A stretch of 64,000 nt of DNA from assembly GCF_001311885.1 (NCBI RefSeq), contig NZ_BBCE01000003.1, positions 124,001 to 188,000 of the forward strand, given 5' to 3'. The position numbers and the translations under genes were made by a program. Shown in pieces: positions 59,833 to 64,000 of this stretch (within the stretch, counting starts at the first letter, position 1; each line of letters starts with the position of its first letter). The notes under the pieces are model-generated. The model was given only the letters and a program-made list of their open reading frames with translations. It did not search any database and had not been told where the DNA came from. The stretch comes from Syntrophomonas palmitatica JCM 14374. GTDB lineage: Bacteria; Bacillota; Syntrophomonadia; Syntrophomonadales; Syntrophomonadaceae.

Positions 59833-61008
59833 GTGGAACCCTTGTTGTTGCCTGATGAACTGCACCTGCGCAAATTTGTGTCTCCGGAGATAGTTTTCGG
59901 TGTCGGCGCCAGGTGGCTGTTGGGACGCTATGTTCAAAACCTGGGCGCGCGCCGGGTACTGGTGGTTACCGACCCTGGTATAGTTGAAGCGGGGTGGGCC
60001 AAACAAGCCCTGGAATCCCTGGGTGAGGCGGATGTACACTATATCGTATTTGACGGGGTAACTCCTAATCCTAAAACCGATGAAGTAATGAACGGGGCTG
60101 AAATATATAAACGTGAACACTGTGATGTTATTGCAGCCGTAGGCGGCGGCAGCGCCATAGACTGCGCCAAAGGCATAGGCATTGTAGGTACGAACAAGGA
60201 GCATATTTCTGAATTTGAAGGCGTTGATCAGGTTAATACCGCCATTCCTCCCCTGGTTTGTATACCTACAACGGCGGGAAGCTCGGCTGATGTTTCACAA
60301 TTTGCCATAATAATGGATAGGGTTCGCAGGGTTAAGATGGCTATCGTCTCCAAGGCGGTTGTGCCGGATGTGGCTCTCATTGACCCTGTCACTTTGACAA
60401 CTATGTCCTCCTATTTAACCGCTTGTACAGGTTTGGATGCTTTAACCCACGCTATCGAAGCCTTTGTTTCCAATGCCAGTTCACCCATAACCGATTTGCA
60501 CGCCCTGGAAGCTATCAAATTAATCCCTGAGTTTTTGCCAGCTTCGATTGAAAATCCTGACGACATAGTAATTCGAGGAAAGATGATGTTGGCCAGTATG
60601 GAAGCGGGTCTAGCTTTTTCAAATGCCATATTAGGCGCAGTTCACGCTATGGCTCACAGCCTGGGAGGGCTTCTGGACCTGGCTCATGGAGAATGTAACG
60701 CTATACTCCTGGAACCGGTAATCGATTTTAATTATGGTGCGGTACCGGAAAGATACCGATTAATTGCCCAGGCAATGGGCATTAATACCGACAAAATGAA
60801 ATCGGAACAAATAAAAACATCTTTGCTGGCTAAGATAAGAGACCTGCGACAGGCAGTGGGGGTTGTCAGGGGGTTAAAAGGTATTGGGGTGAAGCCCGAT
60901 GATATTCCCGAATTGACCAGCAGGGCTCTGGAAGACGCCTGCATGTTCACCAATCCCGTTACCCCCACCGCAGATCAAGTGGAGGCAATTTACCATGCCG
61001 CCTTATGA
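59833..61008 (+). CDS. Iron-containing alcohol dehydrogenase
   Basis: A 391-residue group III alcohol dehydrogenase. The NAD-binding GGGSAIDCAKGIGI, the substrate region CIPTTAGSSADVSQFAII, and metal ligands in ACTGLDALTHAIEAFVS (Asp and His), MAHSLGGLLDLAHGECNAIL (two His) are present. GTG 59833 is chosen because GAGGTGATTA lies directly upstream; an earlier ATT is not a credible start. It overlaps the next gene by 14 bases. It could reduce butyraldehyde or acetaldehyde, or oxidise an alcohol; the substrate cannot be read. Its coupling to a c-di-GMP protein is unusual. Confidence 0.9.
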   Translation: MEPLLLPDELHLRKFVSPEIVFGVGARWLLGRYVQNLGARRVLVVTDPGIVEAGWAKQALESLGEADVHYIVFDGVTPNPKTDEVMNGAEIYKREHCDVIAAVGGGSAIDCAKGIGIVGTNKEHISEFEGVDQVNTAIPPLVCIPTTAGSSADVSQFAIIMDRVRRVKMAIVSKAVVPDVALIDPVTLTTMSSYLTACTGLDALTHAIEAFVSNASSPITDLHALEAIKLIPEFLPASIENPDDIVIRGKMMLASMEAGLAFSNAILGAVHAMAHSLGGLLDLAHGECNAILLEPVIDFNYGAVPERYRLIAQAMGINTDKMKSEQIKTSLLAKIRDLRQAVGVVRGLKGIGVKPDDIPELTSRALEDACMFTNPVTPTADQVEAIYHAAL

Positions 61009-62611
61009 AGAGGATCTGACCCGTCAGGAAAAGCTGCGTGAACAACTCATCGGGTTAGGAGAAAGGTCTCTGCGCAAGAACTATTATCCGCTGCTGCAGC
61101 AAAGCATTCAGGATTTGAAGCGCTTCAGAGCATTACTGGATGAGAGCTATGATTTGATTTTCTTGCTCCAACTGCCTGGCGGGACAATTGTTGATATTAA
61201 CGAATCCGCCTGCAGGAAACTAGGGTATGATAGGGAAAAGATATTATTCAGTTCATACGATATCTATATGGCCAGGATTGCCAAAAACATTTTCTTGGAT
61301 TATGCGCAAAAACCACCTGGTTATCGCCAAACCTCCCTGGCTGAATTCCGCAAATGCGACGGCGCCATTTTTCCGGTCGAAGTTAATTTCAGCCTGGTGT
61401 CGTTTGAAGACCACCGTTATGTGGTGGTGGTAGCCCGTGACATTACCGAACGGCTGCACGCCGAAGAAGAGCTGCGGCAGGCTCACCTCATGCTGGAACA
61501 AAGGGTCAAAGAAAGGACCGAAGCACTATTACAGCTTTCCGAGTCTCTTAAAGCGGAAATTGCTGAACGCAAAAAGGCTGAAGATCAATTAAGATTCCTC
61601 AGCCTGCATGATTTTGCTACCGGACTTTATAACCGCGCCTATTTCGCCGAAGAAATCAAGCGGCTGGAGGCGGGCAGGCATTATCCGGTGAGCCTTATAA
61701 TGTGCGATTTGGACGGCCTTAAACTGATTAATGACGCCCTGGGTCATGAGGCGGGCGACCAGCTGATCGTTGAGGCCGCTAATGTATTGCGCAGCGCGGT
61801 TCGTGAAGGAGACGTAGTAGCCAGGGTGGGCGGGGATGAATTTGCCATCCTTATTGCTCATACGGCCCCGCGCGATGTTACTCAGGTTATAGAGAGAATT
61901 AAGGCTTTGATAAAACAGCATAATAAAGCCGATCAAGCATTGCCTTTAAGCATTTCTTTGGGCTATGCCACCAGTATCGGCAAAGATAAAAGGATTGACG
62001 AATTATATTGTGAAGCTGATAACAATATGTACAAGAATAAGCTGGCCAACCGGCGGTTTTCTGACCGTATTATCAAAACAGCCCTGAAAAACATTTATAA
62101 GTTAAAGGATTTTGCCCGGGAAGGCCATCTGGACAGGCTGCGGGATATCTGTCTGGCTCTGGCGGATCAGGCGCATTTAAGCGATGAAAGTATAAAACGG
62201 CTGATATTACTAGCAGAATATCATGATATCGGCAAACTCATTATTAGTGATCATATATTAATGAAACCGGGACCCCTTAACGCGGAAGAAAGAGCGCTTG
62301 TCAAAGCACATTGCGAAACCGGTCAGCGTATTGCCCTGGCTGTTCCTGAACTGGTTTTAGTGGCTGATTTGATATTAAAACATCACGAAGCCTGGGATGG
62401 AAGCGGTTACCCGTTAGGATTAAAGGAGTTTGAGATACCGCTGGAATGCCGCATCGTGGCCGTAGCGGATGCCTTTGAAGCTATGACCGGGGTTCGGCCT
62501 TATCGTAATCCCATTAGCGTTGAAGAAGCCTTGGCTGAACTTAAAAAATCGGCTGGAAGACAATTTGATCCTATCCTGGTAGAACATATGTTTAATATTA
62601 TGCGGCATTAA
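60995..62611 (+). CDS. PAS-GGDEF-HD-GYP signalling protein (c-di-GMP)
   Basis: 538 residues. A PAS domain lies at about 45-165 (FLLQLPGGTIVDINESACRKLGYD), then a coiled coil, a GGDEF domain with intact RVGGDEFAILI and an RxxD inhibitory site (REGD) five residues before it, and a C-terminal HD-GYP-type phosphodiesterase domain with YHDIGKLIISDHILMKPGPL, LKHHEAWDGSGYP and DAFEAMTGVRPYR. It therefore has both synthesis and hydrolysis modules for cyclic di-GMP. No transmembrane segment is visible. ATG 60995 lies inside the end of the alcohol dehydrogenase gene, indicating translational coupling. Confidence 0.92.
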   Translation: MPPYEEDLTRQEKLREQLIGLGERSLRKNYYPLLQQSIQDLKRFRALLDESYDLIFLLQLPGGTIVDINESACRKLGYDREKILFSSYDIYMARIAKNIFLDYAQKPPGYRQTSLAEFRKCDGAIFPVEVNFSLVSFEDHRYVVVVARDITERLHAEEELRQAHLMLEQRVKERTEALLQLSESLKAEIAERKKAEDQLRFLSLHDFATGLYNRAYFAEEIKRLEAGRHYPVSLIMCDLDGLKLINDALGHEAGDQLIVEAANVLRSAVREGDVVARVGGDEFAILIAHTAPRDVTQVIERIKALIKQHNKADQALPLSISLGYATSIGKDKRIDELYCEADNNMYKNKLANRRFSDRIIKTALKNIYKLKDFAREGHLDRLRDICLALADQAHLSDESIKRLILLAEYHDIGKLIISDHILMKPGPLNAEERALVKAHCETGQRIALAVPELVLVADLILKHHEAWDGSGYPLGLKEFEIPLECRIVAVADAFEAMTGVRPYRNPISVEEALAELKKSAGRQFDPILVEHMFNIMRH

Positions 62612-62644
62612 TCAAAATATGAAGGTTTACCTCACATTTTGATT
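62610..62644. terminator. Terminator-like hairpin between convergent genes
   Basis: AATCAAAAT / ATTTTGATT with further imperfect pairing (GGT/ACC) inside. It lies between the stop of the GGDEF-HD-GYP gene and the end of the mop gene, whose last codons it overlaps. Confidence 0.55.
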
Positions 62645-62850
62645 TAATTTATTTTTATTTTTCACAAAAACTATATTTATGGCCTTAATTAAGGCGGTAA
62701 CAGTGTCGCCTTCGGAGAAGCCTGCTTCATTAAGGGATTGTCGCGTCATCACGGACGTGATCTCGGTATCGCCCATTCACATTGACACCTGGGGCCATAC
62801 CATCGGCCTGTATGCTTGCCCCGCAAACGGTTGCGAACCCCTGCCTCCAT
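62627..62850 (-). pseudogene. mop: Molybdopterin/molybdate-binding Mop-like protein (TOBE domain), two frame breaks
   Basis: Three minus-strand frames join into one Mop protein of 73 residues: GVRNRLRGK from ATG 62850, then SIQADGMAPGVNVN, then GDTEITSVMTRQSLNEAGFS and EGDTVTALIKAINIVFVK, ending at TAA 62627. The last part matches the TOBE consensus (EITSVITxxSxxELGLxEGDxVTALIKAxxV). Two surplus bases (near 62750 and near 62820) explain the breaks: 224 minus 2 bases is 74 codons. AAAGGATG precedes the ATG. Mop stores or delivers molybdate/tungstate, which fits the formate dehydrogenase gene next to it. Whether it is decayed or only mis-sequenced is open. Confidence 0.65.
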
Positions 62851-62960
62851 AATTATTCATCCTTTCTTTGAATATTTTTATGCTGCAGATGCATTTACCA
62901 TTAGAAGGCTATTGTCATAAATTTAATATTAATTTATATTATGTATAAGATATATTAATA

Positions 62961-63009
62961 TAAATTCAGCTAATTATGCCCATGTAATGTCGATATTTAG
63001 CTGAATTTA
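62961..63009. promoter_or_regulatory. 13-bp perfect inverted repeat upstream of the formate dehydrogenase leader
   Basis: TAAATTCAGCTAA (62961-62973) and TTAGCTGAATTTA (62997-63009) with a 23-base centre, in the divergent gap between mop and the formate dehydrogenase gene. It could be an operator or the 5' stem of the leader RNA. No known operator is recognised. Confidence 0.45.
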
Positions 63010-63215
63010 TGGAGTTGAACCGGTTATCTGAATCGGTGAGATTGAATTTGCGGAGTGGAGGTGATGAAAGTGCCAGGAGCAGGCTGCAAACGAAGAGTCG
63101 GGTTCATGGTCTGAAGAATAACCGATGGACCGTCGGTTCGTTTTGTTTCTATGACAATTCAATACTGGAAACGGAGAGCTTGGTTCTGGATGGGCTTCAT
63201 CACCTTGCCTGAACG
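63010..63215 (+). ncRNA. Candidate structured leader (riboswitch-like) of the formate dehydrogenase gene
   Basis: Nested helices GAACC (63017-63021)/GGTTC (63135-63139) and GGTTAT (63022-63027)/ATAACC (63118-63123) enclose one side of a third helix, AGGTGATGAA (63059-63068)/TTCATCACCT (63196-63205). The third therefore crosses the first two, as in a pseudoknot or an alternative fold. A further stem TTACCAG/CTGGTAA lies at about 63337-63359. The position before a molybdopterin enzyme suggests a cofactor- or tungstate-sensing RNA. I cannot match it to a named class. Confidence 0.35.
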
Positions 63216-63402
63216 TATAATCGGATTTATCCTCTGATTTTATTCATCCTGCGTATAACAAGCCTTTCTGAAATGTTCTTTCATCCCCATGTTTTTCGTT
63301 GACGGTATTGACGCATAGAAGACTGCTCTTAAGCCTTACCAGAAGACAAGCCTGGTAAAAATCGCTCATGTCAACAAACTAAGTTGAAACGGGGGATCAA
63401 AG

Positions 63403-64000
63403 ATGAGTAGCAGAATTACCCGCCGGCAATTTATTACCCGCGGCGGGGCAACGGTTGCCTCCCTTGGTTTGGCAGCAAGCCTTGGATTTGACCTGGAAGC
63501 AACCGCTTCAGAAGTTAAAGGCCTGCGTATCGTAAATATAACTCCCACCCCGACAGTGTGTCCCTATTGCGGGTCAGGCTGCGGGCTGGTGGTATATGCA
63601 CAAAAGGATGCTAATGGGAAATTCCAAAAACTGCTGAGTGTTCACGGCGACCCGGATAATCCCATCAACCAGGGCGGAGCATGCGCCAAAGGCGCGGCTA
63701 TGTTCAACCTCAGGGAAATTTACAACGAAGAAACCGGAGAACAGGAGATCAACCCCAAGAGAATTCAAAAACCCCTGTACAGAGCCCCGGGCAGTGACAA
63801 GTGGGAAGAAAAAGATTGGGACTGGATGCTGGATAGGATAGCGGAAAGGGTCAAGGAAACCCGGGACAGCAGTTTTGTTCATAAAAAGAAGCTCGAAGAC
63901 GGCAGTGAAATCATTGTAAATCATACCGAAAAGATAGCTTCAATTGGCGGCTCCGGCATGGACAATGAAGAGTGCTATCTGCTTTCCAAATTAATGCGTT
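63403..64000 (+). CDS. Molybdopterin formate dehydrogenase alpha subunit, N-terminal part
   Basis: An open frame running off the window end (199 residues visible). The N-terminus has a twin-arginine signal (SRITRRQFITRGGATVASLGLAASLGF), so the enzyme is exported folded. The N-terminal [4Fe-4S] motif VCPYCGSGCGLVVYA with the fourth Cys in GGACAKGAAM follows, then PLYRAPGSDKWEEKDWDWMLDRIAERVKETRD. These match FdnG-type formate dehydrogenases. Their active-site Cys or selenocysteine lies just past the window end, so the cofactor ligand cannot be judged. ATG 63403 has GGGGG upstream. In a syntroph it would make formate from reducing equivalents. Confidence 0.88.
   Translation, partial: MSSRITRRQFITRGGATVASLGLAASLGFDLEATASEVKGLRIVNITPTPTVCPYCGSGCGLVVYAQKDANGKFQKLLSVHGDPDNPINQGGACAKGAAMFNLREIYNEETGEQEINPKRIQKPLYRAPGSDKWEEKDWDWMLDRIAERVKETRDSSFVHKKKLEDGSEIIVNHTEKIASIGGSGMDNEECYLLSKLMR

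Noticed and set aside
63009-63212. 67-codon plus-strand frame upstream of the formate dehydrogenase gene
   Set aside because: It coincides with the structured leader, has no ribosome-binding site and contains base-paired arms that explain its conservation-like look.
63403-64000. Selenocysteine assignment for the formate dehydrogenase
   Set aside because: The active-site Cys/Sec codon lies beyond the window end, and no TGA or SECIS element can be examined.

Overview
The window is chromosomal DNA from an anaerobic, endospore-lineage Firmicute (class Clostridia), most like a syntrophic butyrate oxidiser of the Syntrophomonadaceae. The clues are a TRAP (mtrB) gene, the spore-coat-lineage protein YtaF, an S-layer-homology protein, a sigma-54-controlled hbd-crt pair, a large acyl-CoA dehydrogenase, a CoA-transferase, an iron-dependent alcohol dehydrogenase and the start of a molybdopterin formate dehydrogenase. 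This assignment rests on gene content and order, not on a database comparison.

Layout. 1-6.4 kb: 3' part of dnaE, mtrB, pfkA, pyk. 6.5-12.2 kb (minus strand): crt and hbd with a sigma-54 promoter, their likely PAS/AAA+/Fis activator, a small exported protein, tRNA-Leu(CAA) and a short-chain dehydrogenase. 12.6-22.3 kb: ECF sigma factor plus anti-sigma factor, then polA, a 51-residue Cys protein, mutM, ytaF, coaE, a lytic transglycosylase, a solute-binding protein, a tiny lipoprotein and tRNA-Leu(GAG). 22.5-23.2 kb: a VapBC-type toxin-antitoxin pair. 23.6-45.2 kb: a 21.6-kb defence island. 45.8-62.6 kb: acyl-CoA dehydrogenase, sbcD-sbcC, a PAS histidine kinase, an SLH protein, CoA-transferase subunits, an M15 peptidase, an Fe-alcohol dehydrogenase and a PAS-GGDEF-HD-GYP protein. 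62.6-64 kb: a broken molybdopterin-binding (mop) gene, a structured leader and the 5' end of a formate dehydrogenase gene.

The island is the main find. It opens with a DUF4007 protein, a large P-loop ATPase and a PAPS-reductase-like protein, the order of the DNA-phosphorothioation genes sspB-sspC-sspD. Then comes a giant fusion of about 1493 residues: a domain resembling the sulfur-binding domain of ScoMcrA-type enzymes, a NERD nuclease-like domain, a pseudokinase, an active-looking Ser/Thr kinase and a DptF-like ATPase. It is followed by genes whose sizes and motifs suggest DptG and DptH (HerA/FtsK-like ATPase). The island closes with a second, divergent DUF4007 protein and a second SspC-like ATPase split over two genes. 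It therefore looks like Ssp-type writing joined to Dpt-type restriction, with a PglW-like kinase layer between, in one co-directional operon. No cysteine desulfurase (sspA/dndA) is present.

Sequence quality. About twenty single-base frame breaks occur, nearly all one missing base in a short run, and they hit essential genes (dnaE twice, pfkA, pyk twice, polA twice). I treat them as probable sequencing or assembly indels. Affected genes are reported as whole genes with the break positions, and every corrected length comes out as a whole number of codons.
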